Source of the DNA: Micromonospora mirobrigensis | GTDB lineage: Bacteria > Actinomycetota > Actinomycetes > Mycobacteriales > Micromonosporaceae | Length of the DNA: 64,000 nt | Assembly: GCF_900091555.1 (NCBI RefSeq) | Contig: NZ_FMCX01000002.1 | Span: forward strand, 620,001-684,000 | Direction: 5' to 3' | In this document: one piece after another, positions 31,580-39,609 of the stretch | Layout of the letters: the number at the start of each line of letters is the position of its first letter | How positions within the stretch are numbered: position 1 is the first letter of the stretch | Translations under genes and position numbers: made by a program | The notes under the pieces: generated by a model | Databases searched by the model: none | The model's input: the letters and a program-made list of their open reading frames with translations, nothing else | Told to the model about the DNA's origin: nothing

Positions 31580-34500
31580 TCAGCCGACCCCGGTGGACGG
31601 CGACGCGCACTGACCGAGCACCGTCAGCGCGTCCTTCTCCAACAGCTCGTAGCCGTACTCCCGGCAGATGACCAGCGCCTGCGTCGCGTACGCCCGCACC
31701 TGGTCGGTGCCGGTCGCACCGCGCAGCCGGTGGGCCCGGGCCAGACAGATCAACGCCTGCGCCTCGGCATGCCGGGCCCCGTCGCCCCGCGCCAGGGCGA
31801 GGACCTGCTGAAGGTGGTCGATCGCCGGGTCGGCGTCCCCGGCCCGCAGGTCGAGCTCGGCCCGGGCCAGCAGGGCGTGGGCCTCGACCCAACGGTCGCC
31901 GACCTCGCGGGCGATCCGCAGGGCCTCCGCCGCCTCGCCGCGCGCCTCGCCGAGGTCGCCCGTCGCCCCGTGCACCGCCGCCAGCAGCCGCAGGGTGTCG
32001 GCCTCGCAGCTGCGCGCCCGGGCCCGCCGGTGAGTGGTCAGTGCCTGAGCGAGGTAGGTCGACGCCTCGTCGTAGCGGCCGAGCAGCAGATGCGCCTCGC
32101 CCAGGCAGCCGTGCGCCGTGCCCTGCCCGTGCCACTCGCCGATCCTGCCCTCGAGCTCCGTGACCTGCTCGCAGTGGCTGATGGCTTCGGCCAACCGGCC
32201 CTGCTGGAGGCGGATGTTGCCGAGATTGGCCAGCCGGGCCAGCTGGCCGGCCAACCGGCCGATCCTGGTGTCGATCTCCAGCGCGTCGAGGCTGTACCGG
32301 GCGGCCAGGTCCAACCTGCCGGTCTCGAACGAGACGTGGGCCAGGTTGCTCAACGCGCACCCCTCCCCCTCGGCCCAGCCACCCTGCCGGGCGAAGCCGA
32401 GCGCGCGCTGGAAGTCGTCGAGCGCTTCGGCGTACCGGCTGGTCGCCAGCAGGACGGTGGCCCGGCTCAGGTACGCGGCGGCCTGCCCCAACGGGTCGTC
32501 ATCAGCTCGGGCGTGATCCAGGGCGACCTCGGTGACCGGCAGCCACTCCGCCGACGGCGAGGTGAAGTCCAGGTGCCAGCGCAGGTGGTCGGTGAGTCGC
32601 CAGGCGGCCGTACGATGTCCCGGCCCGGCCGCCACCACCGCGGCCACCAGGTTGCCTCGCTCGGCCTCCACCCAACTCAGCGCCGCGTCGGCGGTCGGCA
32701 GCTCGACCCGGTGCCGCCCGCTCACACTCGCCGGCAACGGCAGCCGGACGACGCTCGGATAGAGCAGACTGGCGGCCCGGTCCATGCTGGACAGGTAGTG
32801 GTCGTAGAGGCGGTCGAGCGCGGCCTCCCGGTCGGTGTCCTCGACCAGACCACGCCGCCGGGCGTAGAGGCGGACCAGGTCGTGCCACCGGTAGCGGCCG
32901 CGGGCCACCTGCTCCAACAGGTGGGCGCGGGCCAGGGCATCGAGCATCGGCTCGACCTCGGCCACCGGCATGTCGGCCAGGGCCGCGGCAGCCGGCGGGG
33001 TGACGACGTCCCCCGGAGCGATGCCCAGCAGCCGGAACAGCCGGCGGGTGGCCGGCGGGTGCGCCTCGTACGAGAGGTCGAAGGCGGCGACGGTGGCGGT
33101 CGTGGCGTCACCGGGAACGCCCAGCGCCGCCAGCCGGTCACCGGCCGCGAGTCGCTGGTTGTACTGCCCGATCGGGGTCAGCTCGGCCCGAAGGTTGGCG
33201 GCGGCGATGCGGATGGCCAGCGGAAGATAGCCGCAGAGCCGGGCGAGCTCCGCGGTGTCCCGCCCGGGCGCCCCGGGCAGCAGCTCGGCGAGCAGGTCAC
33301 CGGCCTCGTCCGGGGAGAGCACGTCCAGCGGCAGCCTGACCGCGCCCTCCCGGGCGGTCAGGCCACGTAGCTGCTCGCGGCTGGTGACCAGCACGACGCA
33401 GCCGGCCCCGCCGGGCAGCAGCGGACGTACCTGGTCGGGCTCCGCGGCGTTGTCGAGGACCACGAGGATCCGCCGGAGGGCGGTCACGCTGCGGTAGAGC
33501 CCGACCGCTTCGTCCAGCTCGGCGGGAACCTGCTCGGGCGGCACGCCCAGGGCCTGGAGGAAGTGGACGAGCGCGGCCATCGGTGTCACCGGCGGTCGTG
33601 GCGAGCTGCCACGCAGATCCAGATGGAGCTGGCCGTCGGGGAACCGGTCACGCACCGCGTGCCCCCAGCGGACCGCCAGGGCCGTCTTGCCGACCCCGGC
33701 CAGGCCGGTGACGACCACCGGAGGAACGGGCCGCTGCCGGGCCAGGGCGTCCAGGGCCGCCAGCTGGTCGTGGCGGCCGGCGAAGTGGGTGGCCGCGGCC
33801 GGCAGCTGCGCCGGGGTCACCGGCCGGACGGCGGGCGCGGCGAGACTCCGGTCGTCGGTGAGCACGGCACGTTCCAGGTCCCGCAGCTCCGGGCCCGGTT
33901 CGAGCCCGGTCTCGGTGACCAGTACGTCGCGGACCCGCCGGTACGCCTCAAGTGCCTCCGCGCGGCGCCCGCAGCGGTAGAGCGAGATCATCAGATACCG
34001 GCAGAGCCGCTCACGCATCGGATGCGCGTCAACGAGCGCGGCCAGCTCCTCGACGATCTCCCCGTGCTGGCCGAGTTCCAGTTGGGCGGCGAAGCGTTCC
34101 TCGTACGCCGCCAGTCGCAACTGCTCCATGCGGGCCGCCTCGGCCGACACGGTGAGCGTGTCGGGCACGTCGGCCAGCGCCGGGCCGCGCCACAGGGCCA
34201 GGCCCTCGGACAGCTGCCGCGCCGCATCGGCGACCCGACCCTCGGCGGCCTCCCGCTTCCCGGCGCGTACCATCCGCTCGAACACCTGGATGTCCACCGC
34301 GTCCTCGCCGGTCACCAGCTCGTAGCCGGCCGCACGGCTGACCAGTTCGCCGGCCTCACCCGCGCCGAGCAACCGACGCAGCCGCATGACGTAACCGTTG
34401 ACGGCGCTGGTCGCCGTCCGGGTCGGCCGCCCGCCCCAGATCTCGTGGACCAGTCGGTCCCTGCTCACTGGCCGCCCGGCCTCGGCCAGCAGCACGGCCA

Positions 34501-34606
34501 GCACGATGCGGTGGTGAGGCGCGCGGATCGGTGTCCACTGTGCGCCGTCCCAGATCCGCATCGGTCCCAGCGCCCTTATCCGCACCGCCCAGTCCCATCG
34601 CTTCAC
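31580..34606 (-). CDS. SARP-type regulator: OmpR-like DNA-binding, BTAD, NB-ARC and TPR domains
   Basis: 1008 residues, the usual length of AfsR-type large SARPs. Residues about 10-95 form the winged-helix DNA-binding domain (RLVHEIWGGRPTRTATSAVNG), about 100-250 the bacterial transcriptional activation domain (EERFAAQLELGQHGEIVEEL). From about 270 there is an NB-ARC ATPase with P-loop VVTGLAGVGKTALAVRWG, Walker B ILVVLDN and VVLVTSREQLRG. From about 650 the protein is TPR repeats. Such regulators activate antibiotic clusters by binding direct repeats next to the -35. The start is GTG at 34606; GTG at 34585 is a plausible alternative. It lies 3.2 kb past the terpenoid cluster and is the best candidate in the window to act on the GGTCGATG boxes, but that link is inference. 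Confidence 0.93.
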   Translation of the reverse strand: MKRWDWAVRIRALGPMRIWDGAQWTPIRAPHHRIVLAVLLAEAGRPVSRDRLVHEIWGGRPTRTATSAVNGYVMRLRRLLGAGEAGELVSRAAGYELVTGEDAVDIQVFERMVRAGKREAAEGRVADAARQLSEGLALWRGPALADVPDTLTVSAEAARMEQLRLAAYEERFAAQLELGQHGEIVEELAALVDAHPMRERLCRYLMISLYRCGRRAEALEAYRRVRDVLVTETGLEPGPELRDLERAVLTDDRSLAAPAVRPVTPAQLPAAATHFAGRHDQLAALDALARQRPVPPVVVTGLAGVGKTALAVRWGHAVRDRFPDGQLHLDLRGSSPRPPVTPMAALVHFLQALGVPPEQVPAELDEAVGLYRSVTALRRILVVLDNAAEPDQVRPLLPGGAGCVVLVTSREQLRGLTAREGAVRLPLDVLSPDEAGDLLAELLPGAPGRDTAELARLCGYLPLAIRIAAANLRAELTPIGQYNQRLAAGDRLAALGVPGDATTATVAAFDLSYEAHPPATRRLFRLLGIAPGDVVTPPAAAALADMPVAEVEPMLDALARAHLLEQVARGRYRWHDLVRLYARRRGLVEDTDREAALDRLYDHYLSSMDRAASLLYPSVVRLPLPASVSGRHRVELPTADAALSWVEAERGNLVAAVVAAGPGHRTAAWRLTDHLRWHLDFTSPSAEWLPVTEVALDHARADDDPLGQAAAYLSRATVLLATSRYAEALDDFQRALGFARQGGWAEGEGCALSNLAHVSFETGRLDLAARYSLDALEIDTRIGRLAGQLARLANLGNIRLQQGRLAEAISHCEQVTELEGRIGEWHGQGTAHGCLGEAHLLLGRYDEASTYLAQALTTHRRARARSCEADTLRLLAAVHGATGDLGEARGEAAEALRIAREVGDRWVEAHALLARAELDLRAGDADPAIDHLQQVLALARGDGARHAEAQALICLARAHRLRGATGTDQVRAYATQALVICREYGYELLEKDALTVLGQCASPSTGVG

Positions 34607-34715
34607 CGCGGACTCATCGACGAATTATCACCCCTGGCTACGTTCCCCGCGAGGCGTAGCGGCGCGGATCGGCGCCGTACGCCCCGGCTGACAGCCCGAG
34701 AGGAGACGCCAGCTC

Positions 34716-36716
34716 ATGAGATCCGCGTTACGACCGAGTGGCAAGGCATGGGGGGCCGGCACCGCGGCCCTGGCGGCGGTGGCCGTCCTCAGCCTCATGC
34801 TGGGAACCGGTGTCCACGTCGGGGCCCCCGAGCCGCTGACCATCAGCCCGGTCGCGGCCCAGCCCGGCGCCGACCCGGGAATCTGCACCCGCGACATCAC
34901 CTACCGGGGAGTGCCCACCCGGTGGACCTTCGACCCCTGCATCCCGGACGGGGAGCCGCTGCCCGCCGACGTGCACCAGGCGTTGGAGCAGGACTGGCGG
35001 GACGAGCAGGACTGCCCGCCGGCGACCCCGACCGCGACGAACACCCCGGTGCAGCCGACCGTGGCCGGGACCCGGGCCGCGGTCGGGGTGGCGCCACAGG
35101 CCGTCGGGACGTACCCGAGCGGTCCCACCGGCAGCCCGAGCCCTCCGGCGAGCAGCAGCCCGAGCGGCAGTCCCTCGCCATGCCCCAGCTCGCCGTCCGG
35201 GCCGAGCGGCAGCCCGAGCGGGTCCCCGTCGGCCAGCCCGAGCACCTCACCCTCGACCAGTCCGAGCGGGTCTCCCTCGGCCAGCCCCAGCGGCTCCCCC
35301 TCGGCGAGTCCGAGCGGTTCTCCGTCGGCCACCCCCAGCGGCTCCCCGTCGCCCTCCAGCAGCGCCAGCAGCTCACCGTCCGGCAGCCCCAGCGGCTCCC
35401 CGTCGGGCAGCCCGTCGGGCAGCCCGTCGGGGAGCCCGAGCGGATCACCCTCCGGCAGCCCCAGCGCCTCCCCGTCGACCAGCCCCAGCGGGACCGCGAC
35501 GGGCACCCCGAGCCAACCGCCCACCATCGGGCCGACGTGGCCGACGGACCCGCCCCCCAGCCCGACGCCCGCCCCGCCGTGCCCGAGCAACGCGGCGGAC
35601 GAGAGTCTGACCGAGGCACGAAAGGACCGCTACTGCCCGCCGAACCGCAACCCGTCGCAGCCGGTGGTGCTGGTGGCCACCGGGGACTCGGTCACCTCCG
35701 CCCACCTGCAGTTCATGAACGCGTTTCCGATGGGGGCCTGCGTCGGCAACACGAGAGCCGACTTCCGTGGTCTGCCCGGCAACGACATGCTGTTCAGCTA
35801 CGCCGGCAAGTACGCCATCAACCGGAACCAGCGGGTCGTGGAGTACTACAACTTCGCCCGCACCGGCTACGGCACCGGCCAGATCCTCGGGGCGGGTCCG
35901 GGGCACCAGGACGCCTGCGGGAACGCCTGGGCCAGGAACTGGCCACCGATCGATCTGGCCACCAGGGCCATCCGGCAGGCCAAGGCGGACCGCAAGGCCG
36001 CCTACTACGTCAGCACGGGCGGGGTGAACAACACCAGCTGGACGACCCTGCTGAAGGCCCTCGCCAGCTGTGGACTGATGGACCACTACCGGTTCCTCAT
36101 GCAGAAGCACTTCACCGAGAACAAGCTGCCCCTCCAGGCGCAGATGGACTGGTTCGACCGGGCCGGCAACCTCATCGCCAAGTCCGACGTCATCGCGGGC
36201 GGCGCGTGCCACGGCAAGATCGTCGGTGACGTCTCCGGGATCCGGTACATCCACCACCGGGTCGAGGTCCCCGTCTGGGACGGTCCCGCCCTCTACCCCC
36301 AGATCAAGACGGATGTCGAGGACATCGCCGACCAGGTGCTCACCGCCGGCGCCGACAAGGTGGTGTGGATGGGCTACTACGACATCAGCCCGGCCCGGTT
36401 CGACGTCGGCCTGCTCGCCGAGCAGTACCGGGTGAACCTCGCCAAGGACCTGCTCGGCTTCCTACCCGGGCAGATTCCCTCGCAGGAGCGGGACCTGATC
36501 GACGACCCGGGATGGAAGGCGACCGTCGCGCAGTGGACGAACCAGCTCAACACGGTGATCCGCAGCGGGCTGCCGGACCAGGCGAACGTGCGGTTCGCCC
36601 CGGCTCCGGCGCTCGGGGTCACCGACCTCCAGAAGACCGCCTTCGGCGGATCCCCCCACCCCAACGAGCCGGGTCACGACAAGCTGGCCGCGGCGCTGGC
36701 CGCGACCTTCAACTGA
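34716..36716 (+). CDS. Secreted SGNH/GDSL hydrolase with Ser/Pro/Gly-repeat linker
   Basis: 666 residues. A hydrophobic N-terminal segment (GTAALAAVAVLSLMLGTGV) acts as signal peptide or anchor. After about 100 residues comes a low-complexity linker of SGSPS/SASPS repeats (roughly 125-270), and the rest is an SGNH-type domain: block I VLVATGDSVTSAH with the nucleophile Ser, and the Asp/His block SPHPNEPGHDKLAAALA at the C-terminus. Fold relatives are extracellular esterases, lipases and glycan deacetylases. The linker is of the kind that spans the cell wall. ATG at 34716 with GAGGAGA. It is divergent from the SARP gene. The substrate is unknown. Confidence 0.82.
   Translation: MRSALRPSGKAWGAGTAALAAVAVLSLMLGTGVHVGAPEPLTISPVAAQPGADPGICTRDITYRGVPTRWTFDPCIPDGEPLPADVHQALEQDWRDEQDCPPATPTATNTPVQPTVAGTRAAVGVAPQAVGTYPSGPTGSPSPPASSSPSGSPSPCPSSPSGPSGSPSGSPSASPSTSPSTSPSGSPSASPSGSPSASPSGSPSATPSGSPSPSSSASSSPSGSPSGSPSGSPSGSPSGSPSGSPSGSPSASPSTSPSGTATGTPSQPPTIGPTWPTDPPPSPTPAPPCPSNAADESLTEARKDRYCPPNRNPSQPVVLVATGDSVTSAHLQFMNAFPMGACVGNTRADFRGLPGNDMLFSYAGKYAINRNQRVVEYYNFARTGYGTGQILGAGPGHQDACGNAWARNWPPIDLATRAIRQAKADRKAAYYVSTGGVNNTSWTTLLKALASCGLMDHYRFLMQKHFTENKLPLQAQMDWFDRAGNLIAKSDVIAGGACHGKIVGDVSGIRYIHHRVEVPVWDGPALYPQIKTDVEDIADQVLTAGADKVVWMGYYDISPARFDVGLLAEQYRVNLAKDLLGFLPGQIPSQERDLIDDPGWKATVAQWTNQLNTVIRSGLPDQANVRFAPAPALGVTDLQKTAFGGSPHPNEPGHDKLAAALAATFN
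35101..35505 (+). repeat. Simple-sequence region coding the Ser/Pro/Gly linker
   Basis: About 400 bases of degenerate repeats of an AGCCCGAGCGGC/TCCCCGTCG type unit encode the linker of the SGNH protein. Slippage could change linker length between strains. The region also creates long false open frames on the opposite strand. Confidence 0.8.
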
Positions 36717-36819
36717 TCCGCGCCTGACCCGGTCCGCCCGGGGCCCGCCGCTTTCCTGGTGCTGGGCCCCGGAAGGCCGCCGAGGGCGGCGGGGGCGGAC
36801 AGGGGATCGACACGGGCCC

Positions 36820-36850
36820 TTGACAGCAGATGAATTGCTTTCGTTAGATA
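36820..36850 (+). promoter_or_regulatory. Promoter of the 36895 secreted-protein gene
   Basis: A perfect TTGACA (36820-36825) is followed by TTAGAT (36844-36849, spacing 18) or TAGATA (spacing 19), in a locally AT-rich stretch about 45 bases before the start. It is one of the strongest housekeeping-type promoters in the window. Confidence 0.6.
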
Positions 36851-36894
36851 CTGCTGCGGTGAAATGCCGACCGCACCTGCGGCAGGTCAAAATC

Positions 36895-37866
36895 ATGGGG
36901 GTGTCTGTGCCGAAGGGCATGTTCACAAGAGGCGTGGCGAGAACCGCCTTGTTCGTACTGGCGCTGTGCGCCGGAGTGGTGGCGGCACCGACCGCGGCCA
37001 GTGCGGCCTACTACAACACCTACAGCACCGTCGCGACGCTCGGCAACGCGAACGGCTGCTATTCCGCGCAGGGATTCGGCGTGGGGTCCACCTACACCTA
37101 CTCGGTGAAGGTCAACGGCGACAACACCAAGGCCGTCATCTACCGCACCAACATGAGCGACGGGACCACCACGCTCATGACCAACGGCGACAACGGGTCC
37201 AGCTACACGACCGCGCTCGGCCACGCCAACGACGTCGCGCTGCACTCGAACGCCGGCAACTACTACATGTTCGTCGTCACGATGGAAGCCGGCAGCGCGA
37301 GCCTCGTGAAGCTGAAGTACGTGGGGGCCACCTACTACAAGGTGGGTAGCTACACGATCGCGTACGGCGGCGCGGGCAAGGCGATGTCCGGTATGAAGAT
37401 CACCGGCAAGGACGCGAGCAACATCTACTTCCTCTTCAAGAGCGGTCGGACCTTCTACCGAGGCTCACTGCCGCTGAACGCGACCAGTGGCACCATCAAC
37501 ACGACCTACGGTTTCTACGTGAATATCGAGGATGCCCTGGTCAACGGCAGCACCGTCTCGAACATCACCTCGTACGTGACCCAGGGGATCGGCTACCACA
37601 ACAACACGTTGTATTACCCGCTGACCTACAACAATGTCAGCATCGTGCTCGTCTATCGCAACGTCTCGACCGCCTCGGGAACGATTTACGCGGACAGCGG
37701 CCTGTCGTTCAGGATCACGTCCAGCGCATATTCCGACCTCTTCGAGATCGAGGGGCTCGGCGTCGCCAACGGGGACAAGCTCTGGTTCAACACCAACCGA
37801 AGGGCCAATCCCGACGACACGACCAGCGACGGCGTGCACTACTTCAACGACTACAGCGCCGTCTGA
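36895..37866 (+). CDS. Secreted protein of unknown function, Tyr/Asn/Thr-rich
   Basis: 323 residues. The N-terminus (GVARTALFVLALCAGVVAAP then TAASA) is a Sec signal peptide cut near AASA-AYYN. The mature protein is rich in Tyr, Asn, Thr and Gly and shows repeated short strands (TYTYSVKVNGDNTKAVIYR, YYMFVVTMEAGSASLVKLKY, NTLYYPLTYNNVSIVLVYRN), giving the impression of a beta-propeller or other all-beta extracellular protein. No catalytic motif is recognised. ATG at 36895 is used; GTG at 36907 or ATG at 36919 are possible. Base composition is lower in GC than the neighbours, which may reflect the amino-acid content or recent acquisition. Confidence 0.72.
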   Translation: MGVSVPKGMFTRGVARTALFVLALCAGVVAAPTAASAAYYNTYSTVATLGNANGCYSAQGFGVGSTYTYSVKVNGDNTKAVIYRTNMSDGTTTLMTNGDNGSSYTTALGHANDVALHSNAGNYYMFVVTMEAGSASLVKLKYVGATYYKVGSYTIAYGGAGKAMSGMKITGKDASNIYFLFKSGRTFYRGSLPLNATSGTINTTYGFYVNIEDALVNGSTVSNITSYVTQGIGYHNNTLYYPLTYNNVSIVLVYRNVSTASGTIYADSGLSFRITSSAYSDLFEIEGLGVANGDKLWFNTNRRANPDDTTSDGVHYFNDYSAV

Positions 37867-37882
37867 CCTCGCGCCTTGATGA

Positions 37883-37906
37883 CGGCCCGTCGTGAACGGC
37901 GGGCCG
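37883..37906 (+). terminator. Hairpin terminator after the 36895 gene
   Basis: CGGCCCGTCG and CGGCGGGCCG pair over ten positions (one G-U wobble) around a TGAA tetraloop, 17 bases after the stop codon. No other hairpin of this quality is near. Confidence 0.7.
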
Positions 37907-38022
37907 GGAACGTGGAAGCGCCCCCTGGGCCGGAAGGGTGGGACCCGTCGAGGGTCTCGGCGATCCGGAACAGGGGGCGCTTCGTTGCTTCGCGCCGCAG
38001 GAGGGAGGCCGAACGGTCGCCC

Positions 38023-38454
38023 CTACCGCAGGGCGGCCGCGAGCGCTTCGGCGTTCTTCCTGTCCACCCGGGGGAAGGTCAGCGCGACACCGTCACCGAG
38101 TGCGCCGAAGGCGATCCGCAGCAGGGTGACGACGCCCGGCTTGACCTCGGCGAGCGAGATCTGGTCGCGGGGCACCTCGCCGATGACCTTCTTGCCGGGT
38201 CCACCCAGGAACGTCTGCGTCAGGAAGATCAGTCGACGGTCGGTGAGCACCACGAACTGCTTGCTGCTGGAGGAGAGCAGGGCGGCGCCGAGCGCGCCCC
38301 CGCCCTGCTGCTTCAGCGTCTGGCTCACCACCGTCTCGAGCCGACCGGACGCGAACCTCCCGACGACGGCGCGGGTCGCCGCTACCGGCTGCTCGCCCGG
38401 CTGCAGGATCGACGCCACCTGCTCGAAGGCACGGGTCTCAAGCTTCTGCTGCAC
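38023..38454 (-). CDS. Small PH-like-domain protein
   Basis: 143 residues, ATG at 38454. The pattern EQPVAATRAVVGRF, then LLSSSSKQFVVLTDRRLIFL, then IGEVPRDQISLAEVKPG and a closing amphipathic helix (RKNAEALAAALR) is that of bacterial pleckstrin-homology-like domains (YokE/bPH family), which are small cytoplasmic proteins of mostly unknown function. It is a single gene with no operon partner. No link to the biosynthetic loci is seen. Confidence 0.65.
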   Translation of the reverse strand: MQQKLETRAFEQVASILQPGEQPVAATRAVVGRFASGRLETVVSQTLKQQGGGALGAALLSSSSKQFVVLTDRRLIFLTQTFLGGPGKKVIGEVPRDQISLAEVKPGVVTLLRIAFGALGDGVALTFPRVDRKNAEALAAALR

Positions 38455-38733
38455 TGTGGCTCCGTACTCTGGTGATGATCGTGATCGCGCCAGACACTAA
38501 CCGCCCGGAGCCACTGCCCCATCGGTCGGTCGGCGGCCAGGTCATGACCGAACGGCCTGGCCGGCCTGCACGGGCTCGCCCGACCCGGGCGGGCCGACGA
38601 CCGGCGCCGTCACGATCCCCGGCACCGCGGGCTCGTCACCGGCTGCCTCGCCTGGTCGAGCGACTCCGCGCTGCCGCACCCGGTCGCGCTGTCCGGGCTC
38701 ACCGCGTGACGGGGCTGACGGCGAGTGCCGCGG
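38455..38733. other. Non-coding gap, nothing identified
   Basis: About 280 bases between two leftward genes. An open frame on the plus strand (from 38472) is arginine/proline-rich with no family signal and is probably spurious. No clear promoter or repeat was seen. Confidence 0.5.
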
Positions 38734-39558
38734 TCAGTGCCGACCCGCCCCCTCGTCGAGCAGGTCCGGCTCATCCCGGACGATCTCGTCGTAGAGGAGC
38801 TGGAAGCTGAACCGGGACAGTTGGGCGTCGCCGAAGCCGTCCTTGGCCGCCACTGCCTGCTCGTGGCTCATGACCTTTCCGACGCCGGCCGCGGCGACCA
38901 GCAGCTGGACCTGCGCGCAGCTGTCGTACGTGATGAACCAGTGCACGGCCTCCTCGATCGATCCCCCTACGGTGATCAGTCCGTGGTAGGTCAGCAGGAT
39001 GGCCCGCTTGTCGCCGAGCCGCTCCGCGATGTCCGCGCCTTGTTCGACGGTGACGGAAGGGCCCTGGTAATCGGTGTAGAGCACCTGGTCCTGGTAAAAG
39101 GCGGCGGACTCCTGATCCATCGGTTCGAGCAGGCGGCCCAACGTCCCGAGCGCACGGGAGTGTGTGGTGTGGGCGTGGGCCGCGGCCTCGGCACCGGGAT
39201 TGAGCGCATGAATGCGTGAGTGGATGACGAACGCACTCGGATTGACGGCATGCCTGCCCTCGACCACCCTGCCCGTGTCGTCGACGCAGATCAGGTCGCC
39301 GACGGTGACCAGCCTGAAGGACACGCCGAACGGGTTCACCCAGAACCGGTCCGGGTGCTCGGGATCCCGGACCGAGATGTGGCCGGAGATGCCCTCGCCG
39401 AAGCCGTACCTGCCGAAGATCCGCAGGGCGGCTGCCAGCCGTTGCTTGCGGTGTCTCCGCTCGTCGTCGACGCGGTCGAAGGTCGGCCTGCTCGGGATCG
39501 GCAGCCCGGTGTGGGTGCCAGCCAGGTACGCGGGGCGCAGGCCCTCGGTTGTCGTCAT
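38734..39558 (-). CDS. Class II aldolase/adducin-family protein
   Basis: 274 residues, ATG at 39558. Seen are ISGHISVRDPEHPDRFWVNP, the zinc-binding histidines in AAHAHTTHSRALG, and a third His in LLTYHGLITVGGSIEEAV, all conserved in class II aldolases such as fuculose-phosphate aldolase. The family cleaves or forms C-C bonds of hydroxy-keto compounds, but many members act as decarboxylases, dehydratases or unknown enzymes. It lies 51 bases downstream of, and co-directional with, the FAD protein gene, and divergent genes across the repeat-containing promoter encode a flavin-split-barrel protein and an acyl-adenylating enzyme. I infer one small pathway, whose product cannot be deduced. Confidence 0.88.
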   Translation of the reverse strand: MTTTEGLRPAYLAGTHTGLPIPSRPTFDRVDDERRHRKQRLAAALRIFGRYGFGEGISGHISVRDPEHPDRFWVNPFGVSFRLVTVGDLICVDDTGRVVEGRHAVNPSAFVIHSRIHALNPGAEAAAHAHTTHSRALGTLGRLLEPMDQESAAFYQDQVLYTDYQGPSVTVEQGADIAERLGDKRAILLTYHGLITVGGSIEEAVHWFITYDSCAQVQLLVAAAGVGKVMSHEQAVAAKDGFGDAQLSRFSFQLLYDEIVRDEPDLLDEGAGRH

Positions 39559-39609
39559 TCTTCCTCCAGGGTTACCCGAGTCGGCTCGGACCGGCCGAAC
39601 CGGCAGTGG

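Noticed and set aside
35101..35505. Repeats considered as a CRISPR array
   Set aside because: Units are about 12-18 bases, degenerate, without regular spacers, and in frame with a coding sequence; no cas genes.
34897..35619. Long minus-strand frames with repeated residues opposite the SGNH gene
   Set aside because: They arise from the simple repeats that code the Ser/Pro/Gly linker on the plus strand; no start site or family.
38472..38810. A 112-residue plus-strand ORF
   Set aside because: Arg/Pro-rich, no ribosome site, overlaps the aldolase gene; likely spurious.
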